A DNA stretch of 64,000 nt from contig NZ_JAHKPY010000015.1 of the NCBI RefSeq assembly GCF_018860745.1, positions 147,570 to 211,569 on the forward strand, read 5' to 3'. Position numbers and translations under genes: made by a program. Position 1 is the stretch's first letter. Every line of letters starts with the position of its first letter. Below the pieces are notes generated by a model. It saw only the letters and a program-made list of their open reading frames with translations, searched no databases and was not told the origin of the DNA. This DNA is from Zobellia uliginosa (GTDB taxonomy: Bacteria > Bacteroidota > Bacteroidia > Flavobacteriales > Flavobacteriaceae). This document shows, one piece after another, positions 27,517 through 36,597 of the stretch.

Positions 27517-29148
27517 TTAAGCCAGCATAGTTACCGGGTTTTCCAGATACGCACGTAATGTTGCTAAAAATTGGGCTGCAGTAGCGCCATCAACCGTTCT
27601 ATGATCACACGCCAAAGTGACTTTCATTGTGTTACCTACAACAATCTGACCTTCTCTAACCACTGGTTTTTGAACTATAGCCCCAACGGAAAGAATTGCT
27701 GAGTTAGGCTGGTTGATAATTGAAGTAAATTCCGTTATACCAAACATACCCAAGTTAGAAACCGTAAACGTACTACCATCCATTTCTGCTGGAGTCAATT
27801 TTTTATTTCTAGCTCTTCCCGCCAAATCCTTAACAGCAGAACCTATTTGAGTTAAACTCAACTGCTCCGTAAATTTCAATACAGGAACAACAAGACCTTC
27901 GTCTACTGCTACGGCAACACCAACATGCACATGATGGTTGTAACGCGTAGTATCTCCGTTCCAAGTAGTATTAACTTGAGGATGTTTTTTCAATGCCATG
28001 GCACATGCTTTTACAACCATATCATTAAAAGAAACCTTTGTGTCTGGCAAAGCGTTTATTTGCTTTCTAGAAGCCATTGCATCACTCATATCTACTTCTA
28101 TAGTAAGATAATAATGAGGAGCTGTAAACTTAGATTCAGACAACCTTTTCGCAATGGTTTTACGCATTTGCGAATTCTTAACCTCTTCGGAACTCTCTTC
28201 ACCTACAGGCAAAATCACTGGAGCACTTGCAGGTGCAGCAGATTGAACAGCTGCTTTAGGAGCTTCAGCTTTAGCTGGCGTATAACCTTCTACATCTTTC
28301 TTGACGATTCTTCCGTTATCACCAGAACCAGTAATATTTGATAAGTCAATACCTTTCTCTTTGGCAATTTTCTTAGCTAAAGGAGAAACAAAGATACGCT
28401 GGCCATCAGCTACAGGTTTTGATGCTGAAGTTTCTTTGGCCACTTCCTTCTTAGGCTCTTCTTTTTTAGCATCAGAGGATACGCTAGCTTTAGCACCCGA
28501 TGAAGGCTTAGCATTTAGCACAGCATCAACATTGGTACCTGCCGGGCCTATAATAGCCAAAACAGCATCAACGGGAGAAGATTCTCCTTCTTTAATACCT
28601 ATATACAATAAGGTGCCAGTGTAGAAAGACTCAAATTCCATTGTAGCCTTGTCCGTTTCGATTTCAGCTAAAATATCTCCTTCTTCAACTGTATCACCAA
28701 CTTGCTTTAACCAAGCCGCAACAGTACCTTCCTCCATAGTATCACTAAGGCGAGGCATTTTTACGATTTCAACACCTTCAGGAACTTCTGCAGTACCACT
28801 GGCATCTTCAGAACTATCAGGGCTACCGCTTTCTGAAGCACTAGCTTCCTCAACTTCTTCTTCCGCAGAGGCACTTGCGCTACCGTTCAATAGCGATGAA
28901 ATATCCTCTCCTTCTTCACCAATAATGGCTAATAAAGAATCTACAGGAGCACCATCTCCTTCTGCAATACCAATATGCAATAAAGTTCCTTCGTAGAAAG
29001 ACTCAAACTCCATCGTGGCCTTATCAGTCTCTATTTCTGCAAGTATATCGCCTTCCTCTACTTTATCACCAACGTTTTTCAACCATTTGGCTACGGTACC
29101 TTCTTCCATGGTATCGCTTAAGCGGGGCATGTTTATTACTTCTGCCAT
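27517..29148 (-). CDS. pdhC: Pyruvate dehydrogenase E2, dihydrolipoamide acetyltransferase
   Basis: E2 is the core of the PDH complex and transfers the acetyl group from lipoate to CoA. The 543-aa protein has two near-identical lipoyl domains (about residues 2-80 and 129-208), each with ETDKATMEFES carrying the lipoylated lysine. An acidic Ser/Glu/Ala linker joins them. A lysine/alanine-rich linker follows the second, then a peripheral-subunit-binding domain (about 250-290, RIFVSPLAKKIAKEKGIDLSN). The C-terminal catalytic domain carries CDHRTVDG. The two lipoyl repeats are also recognisable at DNA level. pdhA lies 8 bp upstream. Confidence 0.95.
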   Translation of the reverse strand: MAEVINMPRLSDTMEEGTVAKWLKNVGDKVEEGDILAEIETDKATMEFESFYEGTLLHIGIAEGDGAPVDSLLAIIGEEGEDISSLLNGSASASAEEEVEEASASESGSPDSSEDASGTAEVPEGVEIVKMPRLSDTMEEGTVAAWLKQVGDTVEEGDILAEIETDKATMEFESFYTGTLLYIGIKEGESSPVDAVLAIIGPAGTNVDAVLNAKPSSGAKASVSSDAKKEEPKKEVAKETSASKPVADGQRIFVSPLAKKIAKEKGIDLSNITGSGDNGRIVKKDVEGYTPAKAEAPKAAVQSAAPASAPVILPVGEESSEEVKNSQMRKTIAKRLSESKFTAPHYYLTIEVDMSDAMASRKQINALPDTKVSFNDMVVKACAMALKKHPQVNTTWNGDTTRYNHHVHVGVAVAVDEGLVVPVLKFTEQLSLTQIGSAVKDLAGRARNKKLTPAEMDGSTFTVSNLGMFGITEFTSIINQPNSAILSVGAIVQKPVVREGQIVVGNTMKVTLACDHRTVDGATAAQFLATLRAYLENPVTMLA

Positions 29149-29156
29149 CTACTCTA

Positions 29157-30152
29157 TTATTTATGTTCTACAAATGGAAAATCTTTCTGCTCATACACCA
29201 TATCGTACAACTGTTGTACTGGTGGGTAGTCTGATTCATCTGCGAATTTCTCACATTCCAAAACTGAATCTTTTACCTTTTTATCTATTGCCTTTATATC
29301 TTCTTCGGATGCGTAATTATTCTCTTTTATAATATCAAGCACTTGGGTAATAGGATCTATCTTTTGATATTCCTTTACTTCTTCCTTGGTTCTATAATGC
29401 TGCGCATCTGACATAGAGTGCCCTCTATATCTATATGTTTTCATTTCAAGAAAAGTTGGTCCGCCACCAGAGCGTGCTCTTTCAACCGCCTTACTAACTT
29501 CCTGAGCTACGGTTACGGGGTCCATACCATCTACTGGTCCACATGGCATTTCATAACCTAGACCTAGCTTCCATATTTCCGTAGAATAAGAGGTTCTTTC
29601 TACAGAAGTACCCATAGCATAACCATTGTTCTCACAAATAAACACCACAGGGAGTTGCCAAAGCATAGCCAAGTTCAATGCTTCATGAAATGAACCTTGA
29701 CGAACAGCGCCATCGCCCATATAACACAAAGTAACATTATCTCTACCTGCGTATTTATCACCAAAGGCCATACCAGCTCCTAAAGGTATTTGACCCCCTA
29801 CGATACCATGCCCCCCGTGAAAACGGTGTTCTTTAGAGAAAATATGCATCGATCCACCCATACCTTGCGAGGTACCTGTAACCTTACCATATAATTCTGC
29901 CATTACTCTTTTAGGATCTACGCCCATACCAATTGGTTGCACGTGATTTCTATAAGCCGTGATCATACGGTCTTTGGTTAAATCCATTGCATGCAATGAG
30001 CCAGCTAGAACAGCTTCCTGACCATTATACAAGTGTAAAAAACCTCTAACTTTTTGTTGAATGTAGACCTGAGCCAGCTTGTCCTCGAATTTTCTCCAGA
30101 ACAACATATCTTCATACCATTTCAGATATACCTCTTTAGTAATTTTTTTCAT
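29157..30152 (-). CDS. pdhA: Pyruvate dehydrogenase E1 component, alpha subunit
   Basis: E1-alpha binds thiamine diphosphate together with the beta subunit encoded at 6.9 kb. The 331-aa protein has FLHLYNGQEAV, GMGGSMHIFSKEHRFHGGHGIVGGQIPLGAG, the ThDP motif CYMGDGAVRQGSFHEALNLAMLWQLPVVFICENNGYAMGTS, and the regulatory-loop-like YRYRGHSMSDAQHYR. It forms an operon with pdhC; the beta gene is separate. Confidence 0.95.
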   Translation of the reverse strand: MKKITKEVYLKWYEDMLFWRKFEDKLAQVYIQQKVRGFLHLYNGQEAVLAGSLHAMDLTKDRMITAYRNHVQPIGMGVDPKRVMAELYGKVTGTSQGMGGSMHIFSKEHRFHGGHGIVGGQIPLGAGMAFGDKYAGRDNVTLCYMGDGAVRQGSFHEALNLAMLWQLPVVFICENNGYAMGTSVERTSYSTEIWKLGLGYEMPCGPVDGMDPVTVAQEVSKAVERARSGGGPTFLEMKTYRYRGHSMSDAQHYRTKEEVKEYQKIDPITQVLDIIKENNYASEEDIKAIDKKVKDSVLECEKFADESDYPPVQQLYDMVYEQKDFPFVEHK

Positions 30153-30227
30153 TGATGCTAATAATTTGGATTCGTGGTTACAACATCCCGACTACGCCAT
30201 GCTTTTTCTCATGGATAATCAGAAAGG

Positions 30228-30235
30228 CAAAAATA
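30228..30235 (-). promoter_or_regulatory. -7 box of pdhA-pdhC
   Basis: On the minus strand TATTTTTG matches TAnnTTTG, about 75 nt before the pdhA ATG. It is the same octamer as in the pdhB promoter. No well-placed -33 TTG was seen. Confidence 0.45.
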
Positions 30236-30309
30236 CATATTAAATCAATAGTTGAAAAAAATTGGAGTAAAAGGTTTGTTAGAATTTATCCTTAGGTTAA
30301 TAAAACCTG

Positions 30310-30792
30310 TTACAAAAAGGTACTATCAAAGCCCAAAGGCAAAATATCGGCCATAGAATTACATTTAAAAACCTTACCTTTCTCCCCCATCATCATTAAA
30401 GTAATTGGCTTTTTTTGCTTTACCTCATACTCAGAAATCGCCTGTCTACAATTGCCGCATGGTGCTGCCGGATCAGTTAGTTGATAATTTATTGACGTTG
30501 CAGTTATGGCTATTGCCTTTACTGCAACTCCCGGGTATTTTGCACCTGCATAGAAAATTGCAACGCGCTCTGCGCAAAGACCGGATGGATATGAAGCGTT
30601 TTCCTGATTATTACCAATGACAACTTCTCCATTTTCCAGCAATACTGCGGCACCTACCTGAAAATTAGAATATGGAGCATAAGCACATTCCCTTGCCGCT
30701 ACAGCATCCAGCATTAATTTATTATCTCCTTTTGAGAGCTCATCAATAGAGTCAAAAATGGTTAATTCAAAAGTTATGTTCTGTTTTTGCAT
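30310..30792 (-). CDS. cdd: Cytidine deaminase
   Basis: The enzyme converts cytidine and deoxycytidine to uridine forms in nucleoside salvage. The 160-aa protein has the zinc site CAER (catalytic Glu) and PCGNCRQ, plus YAPYSNFQVGAAVL at the N-terminus and the VIGNNQENASYPSGL substrate loop. An N-terminal extension of about 20 residues is usual in Bacteroidota. It lies downstream of porV with a terminator between. The NupC-type importer is at 10.6 kb. Confidence 0.95.
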   Translation of the reverse strand: MQKQNITFELTIFDSIDELSKGDNKLMLDAVAARECAYAPYSNFQVGAAVLLENGEVVIGNNQENASYPSGLCAERVAIFYAGAKYPGVAVKAIAITATSINYQLTDPAAPCGNCRQAISEYEVKQKKPITLMMMGEKGKVFKCNSMADILPLGFDSTFL

Positions 30793-30813
30793 ACTTCTTT
30801 AGTGAGGGCTAAA

Positions 30814-30849
30814 AATAAGAAAACCTACCATATGGCAGGTTTTCTTATT
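30814..30849 (-). terminator. Intrinsic terminator between porV and cdd
   Basis: A 13-bp stem (30814-30826 with 30837-30849) is followed on the minus strand by a T-rich tract. It lies just after the porV stop codon. Confidence 0.8.
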
Positions 30850-30866
30850 ATATGTTTTATTTAATC

Positions 30867-32018
30867 TCAATCATTATAAAATTCATCTCCCAGATTAAAC
30901 GTCAAAGAGAAACGAAGAGAATTTTCAACTGGATTAGTAATTTGAGATGTAGAGAACAAGTAAGATAAATCTATCTGTGCGGATTTAAACTTGAAACCTG
31001 CCCCAAGGGTGAAATATTTTCTATATCCTTTTACATCACTTTCATTAAAATACCCTGTACGGAACATAAAAGCATCTTGATACGTATATTCTGCACCTAA
31101 GGCCCAAGTCATTTCTTTTAATTCTTCACTAAAACCATCGGGAGCATCCCCAAAAGACTTGAAAACCCCGCTTAAAAAACCTATACTCTGGTATTCATCA
31201 TTATCTACTGAGTCTAAGCGACCATCTCCATTAAAATCTTGTGGGGTTGGGACTAATAACTTGTTGAATTCAGTTGTTAAGCCTATTACATTGTCCTGAT
31301 CAAGAATAAAATCAAAACCAACACCAAACTTTAAATTCGTTGGAATAAAGTTGTCCTGTCCGTTTTCATCGTAAGCTATCTTACCACCTAAGTTAGAAAT
31401 ATTGAAACCACCTCTCCAACGACCATCAAATCTATTGTAGGCTATTTCTCTTGAGCGATAAAAACCGGCCACGTCTACTGCAAAAGTACTTCCCGGCTTA
31501 GAATCTACGTTATTGTCATTTTGAAACTTCAGGTTAGATCTTATGTACCTACCAGCCACTGCCATTGAAAACGTAGGACTCAATTTCAGTGAATAAGACC
31601 CATCAAAAGATAATTCATTAGGTTTTACTATTGTTCCCACATCATCAAAAGTCTGCCTAAGTTCAATATCTCCTAAAGTAAAATACCTGAGACTAAAAGC
31701 GAAAGCGCTCTGATCATCAATCTTATTAAAATAACTTGCATTTAAAAGGCCTATACCCGATATGGAATTACTCAAATATGGTGTATACCCCATTCCAATG
31801 CCCATTTTACGTTCTGCGAAGGCAAATTTTGCAGGGTTCCATTGTTGCGAATATGCATCGGTTGAAGTGGCAACACCTAAATCTCCCATACCAGCTGCTC
31901 TCGCATCTGCCGAAATATTTAAAAAAGGAACTGCAGTGGTAATAACCCGATCACCTATTTCCTGGGCCGATATTTTGCATGCGAAAACAAGCAAAACAAG
32001 AATTGAAAGTTTTTTCAT
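30867..32018 (-). CDS. porV: Type IX secretion system outer-membrane protein PorV
   Basis: PorV is an outer-membrane beta-barrel of the T9SS. It binds secreted cargo by its C-terminal domain and hands it to the attachment complex. The 383-aa protein has a signal peptide (about 1-19, ending ISAQ), the hallmark start AVPFLNISADARAAGMGDLGVATS, SQQWNPAKFAF, and repeated amphipathic strands to the C-terminus. gldJ, another motility/T9SS gene, is divergent from it across a 465-bp spacer. The gene order cdd-porV-gldJ-murF is familiar from flavobacteria. Confidence 0.92.
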   Translation of the reverse strand: MKKLSILVLLVFACKISAQEIGDRVITTAVPFLNISADARAAGMGDLGVATSTDAYSQQWNPAKFAFAERKMGIGMGYTPYLSNSISGIGLLNASYFNKIDDQSAFAFSLRYFTLGDIELRQTFDDVGTIVKPNELSFDGSYSLKLSPTFSMAVAGRYIRSNLKFQNDNNVDSKPGSTFAVDVAGFYRSREIAYNRFDGRWRGGFNISNLGGKIAYDENGQDNFIPTNLKFGVGFDFILDQDNVIGLTTEFNKLLVPTPQDFNGDGRLDSVDNDEYQSIGFLSGVFKSFGDAPDGFSEELKEMTWALGAEYTYQDAFMFRTGYFNESDVKGYRKYFTLGAGFKFKSAQIDLSYLFSTSQITNPVENSLRFSLTFNLGDEFYND

Positions 32019-32483
32019 TTTTTAATAGAGCTAAATTTAGTCGGTCAAATATTACAATATAGTGCTACCATCCAAAAATATATTAGATGTATTACATGTA
32101 AACGGCCATTTAAGGAATATCTTGTATTGAAAATGCAATATTTTTAAATTTCCGTTTCAAATTAAAATCGGCATACAAAGTACGCACATCTTTTGTAATT
32201 TCGCGTTCTTAAAAAAATATTAGGTTCTACCCGTGTTTTTTTAAGTAAAAGAAATGCGCGTGCTCATACTATAAAGCTATTTGTACCGTTATGATTTTTA
32301 AGGCGGCATAGGTTATTTAAAAATACGAAGGCCCCAGTTTGACAAAATAATTTTTGGCAAATAAAATATTATGTGCAAAACATCGTTTTATATGCCGAAA
32401 GTGACACTAAAAATTAATCAAAATAAAATAACCAACTGCGCTACCATTTTAGCAGTGGTACTATTTGAACTCAAGTCCTAATT
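32019..32483. other. 465-bp AT-rich divergent spacer between porV and gldJ
   Basis: No open frame of useful length was found. CTTAAAAAAA (32208-32217) and TTTTTTTAAG (32236-32245) form a 10-bp inverted repeat around an 18-nt spacer. No exact TAnnTTTG box was found for either gene; near matches are TACTATTTG at 32459-32467 before gldJ and TAATATTTG on the minus strand about 30 nt before porV, each with one extra base. Confidence 0.5.
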
Positions 32484-34154
32484 ATGAAAAAACAGTTTAT
32501 CAAAGTTGTACTTTCTTGTGCAGTACTAGCGGGAGGTTTTACAGTTACCAGCTGTAAAAAATCCGGTTCTTCCAAAGACGTGTCGAGAGCCACAGGCTGG
32601 AAAATAAACGCCAAAGAAGGTGGTTTTCAGTACAATACGGATTTTAAAGAACAAGAAACGGCCCCAGGTCTTGTATTTGTTGAAGGTGGCACTTTCACCA
32701 AAGGTAAAGTACAGGATGACGTTATGCACGATTGGAACAATACCCCTACATCCCAACATGTACAGTCTTTTTACATGGACGAGACAGAGGTAACCAATGT
32801 TATGTACTTAGAGTACCTTGATTATCTTAAGAGTGTTTATCCGCCAGAAAATCCACAGTACGCTAACATATACAAAGGTGCTTTGCCTGATACTTTGGTA
32901 TGGAGAAACCGTTTAGGTTTTAACGAAACAATGACCAACAACTACTTAAGACATCCGGCTTATGCAGAATATCCTGTAGTTGGAGTTAACTGGGTTCAAG
33001 CCACACAATTTGCGGAATGGCGTACAGATCGTGTAAACGAAGTTATGTTAGAAAGAGAAGGATATTTGGCTAAAGATGCTAAATACCAAGCAGCACAAGG
33101 TGAAGTTGCAGGTACTTTTAGTACTGAAGCTTATCTTAACAGACCCGAATCCGTTTACAATGGACAAATAGATTCTCTACAAGGAAATGCTAAAAAAGAT
33201 AGTGTAAATACATTCGCTAAAAGAAGTAGCGGTGTAATTATGCCAGAATATAGATTACCTACGGAGACTGAATGGGAATATGCCGCACAAGCAAACCAAG
33301 GTACTCGTGAATACAACAACTATAGAGGTAGAAAAAAATATCCTTGGGAAGGTGATTATACTAGAAACGGACAACGTGTTGGACGTGGTGATCAGTTAGC
33401 GAACTTTAAACAAGGAAAAGGTGATTACGGCGGAATTGCAGGATGGTCTGATGATGGTGCCGATATTACCGCTCAAGTAATGTCTTACAAGCCTAACGAC
33501 TTAGGTCTTTACGATATGGCCGGTAACGTTGCCGAATGGGTAGCTGATGTTTACAGACCAATAGTTGATGACGAAGTAAGTGATTTCAATTACTACCGTG
33601 GTAACATTTACATGAAAACGGCAATTGGCGAAGATGGTAAAGTAAACATTCTTAGAGATTCTGTAATGTATGATACCTTACCAAACGGTAAAATAGTTGC
33701 TGTTAATCTTCCTGGTGAGATTAAAATGGTTCCTGTTGATGAAGAAGAAACGTATTTAAGAACAAATTTCTCATCTAGTGACAACAGAGGTTACCGTGAT
33801 GGTGACGCCGGTTCTTCTAGGTTCTTTGATCAATTTAGCGATGAAGATGAAGAACAAGATGATAACAAGAAAATGTATAACTCTCCAAAGCATAGTGTTG
33901 AGCGCGATTCAGCTGGTAAATTGGTTCGTAACTACGATCAATCCAACAACAGATCAACGCTGATCAATGATGAGGTAAGAGTTTACAAAGGTGGCTCATG
34001 GAGAGATAGAGCTTACTGGTTAGATCCTGCTCAAAGAAGATATATGCCACAGTATATGGCGACCGACTATGTTGGTTTTAGATGTGCCATGTCCAGAGTT
34101 GGCTCTAAGTCTAAAACCAAGAATAAAACTCCAAGAGGCAAAAAAGTAAGATAA
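32484..34154 (+). CDS. gldJ: Gliding motility lipoprotein GldJ
   Basis: GldJ is a lipoprotein needed for flavobacterial gliding and for stability of GldK and the T9SS. The 556-aa protein has a lipobox VTSC (Cys24) and then a formylglycine-generating-enzyme-like fold: PGLVFVEGGTFTKG, MDETEVTNVMYLEYLDYL, YPVVGVNWVQATQFAEWR, RLPTETEWEYAAQ, DMAGNVAEWVADVY and, at the end, VYKGGSWRDRAYWL and VGFRCAMSR. The paired cysteines of true FGE are absent, so it is not a sulfatase-maturing enzyme. A terminator follows and murF comes next. Confidence 0.95.
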   Translation: MKKQFIKVVLSCAVLAGGFTVTSCKKSGSSKDVSRATGWKINAKEGGFQYNTDFKEQETAPGLVFVEGGTFTKGKVQDDVMHDWNNTPTSQHVQSFYMDETEVTNVMYLEYLDYLKSVYPPENPQYANIYKGALPDTLVWRNRLGFNETMTNNYLRHPAYAEYPVVGVNWVQATQFAEWRTDRVNEVMLEREGYLAKDAKYQAAQGEVAGTFSTEAYLNRPESVYNGQIDSLQGNAKKDSVNTFAKRSSGVIMPEYRLPTETEWEYAAQANQGTREYNNYRGRKKYPWEGDYTRNGQRVGRGDQLANFKQGKGDYGGIAGWSDDGADITAQVMSYKPNDLGLYDMAGNVAEWVADVYRPIVDDEVSDFNYYRGNIYMKTAIGEDGKVNILRDSVMYDTLPNGKIVAVNLPGEIKMVPVDEEETYLRTNFSSSDNRGYRDGDAGSSRFFDQFSDEDEEQDDNKKMYNSPKHSVERDSAGKLVRNYDQSNNRSTLINDEVRVYKGGSWRDRAYWLDPAQRRYMPQYMATDYVGFRCAMSRVGSKSKTKNKTPRGKKVR

Positions 34155-34180
34155 GCTTTTAAAACATAATTTTTCTAGAA

Positions 34181-34212
34181 AGTCTCGGTACATAATGCCG
34201 AGACTTTTTTTA
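34181..34212 (+). terminator. Intrinsic terminator of gldJ
   Basis: AGTCTCGG (34181-34188) pairs with CCGAGACT (34198-34205) around a 9-nt loop, followed by a T-run. An in-frame ATG at 34195 for murF lies inside this hairpin and is therefore not a credible start. Confidence 0.9.
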
Positions 34213-34224
34213 TACTTTTACTTT

Positions 34225-35502
34225 ATGAAAACAGCTCAATTGCACCGTATTTTTTTAGCGTTTCCAGAAATATCAACAGATACCAGAAAAATAAAAGAGA
34301 ACAGTATTTTTTTCGCCCTGAAGGGTGAGAACTTCAATGGAAACAAATACGCTTCCGAAGCATTAAAAAATGGCGCTAATTACGCGGTTGTTGATGAAAA
34401 GGAATATAAGACATCAGAAAAACATATTCTAGTTGATAACGCCCTAACAGCACTCCAACAACTAGCTACTTTTCACCGGAATTATTCGAATGCAAAAGTT
34501 ATTGGACTAACCGGTAGTAACGGAAAAACCACAACGAAAGAATTGATAAACGCTGTTCTATCCAAAAAGTACCGAACTATTGCTACCCTTGGAAACCTAA
34601 ACAATCACATAGGAGTACCGTTAACCCTTCTCTCCATAAATGAGGATACAGAAATTGCTATTGTTGAAATGGGAGCCAATCATCAAAAGGAAATAGAATT
34701 CCTGTGCAGTTTAGCGCAACCAGATTTTGGGTACATCACTAATTATGGAAAAGCCCATATTGAAGGTTTTGGTAGCGAAGAAGGGGTTATAAAAGGAAAA
34801 AGTGAACTGTACGAATTCTTAATTGAAAATGGGAAGCATATTTTCATGAACGCAGATGACCCTATACAACTGGAAAAATTGGGAGGTTATATCAAAAAAT
34901 ATGGCTTTAGCACTAATAAAACCGAGTTTTATAAAATTGATTTTCTGGAAGCTAACCCATTTGTGAAAATATTAGTTGAAGACACTACTATGGAATCGCA
35001 ATTAGTAGGGAACTACAATTTTACAAACTGCGCGGCGGCTATTCTAATGGGTAAATATTTTAATGTTGATCTGGATGATATCAAAACTGCTATTGAAGGC
35101 TATTCCCCCAGCAACAACCGCTCACAGATTATAGACCATAACGGACACCGAATAATCCTAGACGCCTATAATGCCAACCCGACCAGTATGACCGCTGCTC
35201 TCAAGAATTTCTCTCAAATGGAAGGAAATCATAAAATTGCATTTTTGGGTGATATGTTCGAATTAGGAAGCATTGCTGCCAAAGAACATCAAAATATAGC
35301 GAATCTAGCCAGTGAACTTAATTTTGACGAAACCATATTAGTAGGCGAAAACTTTAATGGCACGCACACCTTATTGAGTAAATACGATTCATTTGATTCC
35401 CTTAAAAAAATTCTGCACAATAATCAATTGCATTCAAAAAGTCTGATTTTAATCAAGGGATCGCGTGGCATGGCTCTAGAACGTATTTTAGACCTCATAT
35501 AA
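34225..35502 (+). CDS. murF: UDP-MurNAc-tripeptide--D-alanyl-D-alanine ligase
   Basis: MurF adds D-Ala-D-Ala to the peptidoglycan precursor in the cytoplasm. The protein has about 425 residues. The N-terminal uridine-binding domain holds TDTRKIKENSIFFALKGENFNGNKYA. The central ATP-binding domain has the P-loop GLTGSNGKTTTKE, NLNNHIGVPLTLL and VEMGANHQKEIEFL. The C-terminal ligase domain has RSQIIDHNGHRIILDAYNANPTSM and FLGDMFELG. The ATG at 34225 was chosen because the earlier ATG is in the gldJ terminator. Confidence 0.94.
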   Translation: MKTAQLHRIFLAFPEISTDTRKIKENSIFFALKGENFNGNKYASEALKNGANYAVVDEKEYKTSEKHILVDNALTALQQLATFHRNYSNAKVIGLTGSNGKTTTKELINAVLSKKYRTIATLGNLNNHIGVPLTLLSINEDTEIAIVEMGANHQKEIEFLCSLAQPDFGYITNYGKAHIEGFGSEEGVIKGKSELYEFLIENGKHIFMNADDPIQLEKLGGYIKKYGFSTNKTEFYKIDFLEANPFVKILVEDTTMESQLVGNYNFTNCAAAILMGKYFNVDLDDIKTAIEGYSPSNNRSQIIDHNGHRIILDAYNANPTSMTAALKNFSQMEGNHKIAFLGDMFELGSIAAKEHQNIANLASELNFDETILVGENFNGTHTLLSKYDSFDSLKKILHNNQLHSKSLILIKGSRGMALERILDLI

Positions 35503-35519
35503 CTCTTTAAAACAAGAAA

Positions 35520-35545
35520 GGGCGGCACTCCCTAAAGTACCGCCC
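35520..35545 (-). terminator. Hairpin between convergent murF and mscS-like genes
   Basis: GGGCGG (35520-35525) pairs with CCGCCC (35540-35545), with an inner ACT/AGT pairing. The minus strand continues into a T-rich stretch, so it best serves the mechanosensitive channel gene. Confidence 0.7.
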
Positions 35546-35561
35546 CAACTATCTATTACTA

Positions 35562-36386
35562 CTACCCTAACTTAACTCGGTTTTCAACAATTTCCTTTAT
35601 AGGTACAATTAGTTTTCCTTCATTCGTGTTTAAGGTTACACTAATATTGTCTATTGCTTCAATAGTCCCTTCTATATCGGCAAACTTTACTTTATCGCCG
35701 ACGGCGTAATTTTTTCTAGCGTAAAAAGTCTTTAATAAGCTCTCTACTACATTTCTTGATCCTAGCCCTAGCCCAAGCGCAAACGCCAATAAAAATGCTC
35801 CTAAGATAAGAGTGAAGTTACTAGTGAACATAGAGGTATCTATGCCTGCCTGGTTTAGTGCCGTTATCGTTACAAAAATGATGATAATGTAGAAAACAAT
35901 GCTACTTACCAACTTTCCTCCACCAAAACCCATAGAATCAAAGACACTCTTAAGAGCGGATTTTATAAGTTTAGCAGCGTAAAGGCCAATCATAAAAATG
36001 ACCATTGCACTTAATAGTATTGGTAAATATCGTAGCAAGTTGGCTATCTCTTGGGAGATGATAGTAAGCTCTACAATGTCTGCGGCAACTATAATAAAAA
36101 CCAATAAGAGGATGTATTTTACAAATTGAAGTAAAACTTTTTCAATATCGATTTTGACCTCACTGTCTCCAAACAACCTTGCCTCGTTTATTTTATCGGA
36201 AACCTTACTCAATTGTGCTACCTTAAAAATTTTCTTTAAAATAAAACGCACCACTTTACTAATTGCCCAACCAATAAGCAAAATAACCAATGCTCCTATT
36301 ATATTAGGTAGTGCTGAAGCTATATCACTAACAATAGAAGTTAAGGTCTTGAACGTTAAATTTTGCCACTCTGAAACTTTATCCAT
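35562..36386 (-). CDS. Mechanosensitive ion channel (MscS family)
   Basis: This 274-aa inner-membrane channel opens under membrane tension to release solutes after osmotic downshock. It has an N-terminal conserved TM helix (LPNIIGALVILLIGWAISKVVRFILKK), further helices, the glycine/alanine-rich pore helix region (LILGAFLLAFALGLGLGSRNVVESLL) and the beta domain with VGDKVKFADIEGTIEAIDNISVTLNTNEGKLIVPIKEIVENRV. It is the small MscS type. The gene lies 20 bp downstream of a 61-aa frame and an ECF sigma factor, apparently in one operon. Confidence 0.9.
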   Translation of the reverse strand: MDKVSEWQNLTFKTLTSIVSDIASALPNIIGALVILLIGWAISKVVRFILKKIFKVAQLSKVSDKINEARLFGDSEVKIDIEKVLLQFVKYILLLVFIIVAADIVELTIISQEIANLLRYLPILLSAMVIFMIGLYAAKLIKSALKSVFDSMGFGGGKLVSSIVFYIIIIFVTITALNQAGIDTSMFTSNFTLILGAFLLAFALGLGLGSRNVVESLLKTFYARKNYAVGDKVKFADIEGTIEAIDNISVTLNTNEGKLIVPIKEIVENRVKLG

Positions 36387-36406
36387 TTTCTCTAAGATGT
36401 TATGCG

Positions 36407-36592
36407 TTAAATAATGTCGGGGTTGGTTTTGAAAATATCTTCTATGGCAGACTTATAATTGCATGTAAACAAACTTGCCATATCCATGACAAGTTTAGCC
36501 GAAGCTATATCATCCATAACCTTCTTTTTCAAATGTGGAGGAACCTCATGTAGCGAGTCCTCCATTTCCTTAAATGGGTTTTTCTTTTCCAT
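36407..36592 (-). CDS. Small soluble protein in ECF sigma operon
   Basis: The 61-aa frame starts 5 bp after the sigma factor stop codon and ends 20 bp before mscS. It is acidic/basic mixed with no signal or membrane helix. The sequence MEKKNPFKEMEDSLHEVPPHLKKKVMDD suggests a helical protein whose amino end resembles small proteins found after ECF sigma factors in flavobacteria. It is too short for a classical membrane anti-sigma factor. An anti-sigma or co-regulator role is possible but unproven; the tight spacing supports it being a real gene. Confidence 0.7.
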   Translation of the reverse strand: MEKKNPFKEMEDSLHEVPPHLKKKVMDDIASAKLVMDMASLFTCNYKSAIEDIFKTNPDII

Positions 36593-36597
36593 AGACG

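Noticed and set aside
27925..28996. Three long plus-strand frames opposite pdhC
   Set aside because: They mirror the repeated lipoyl domains and low-complexity linkers of pdhC and have no independent features.
34195..34224. Earlier murF start at ATG 34195
   Set aside because: This ATG lies inside the hairpin loop of the gldJ terminator and the added residues have no MurF similarity.
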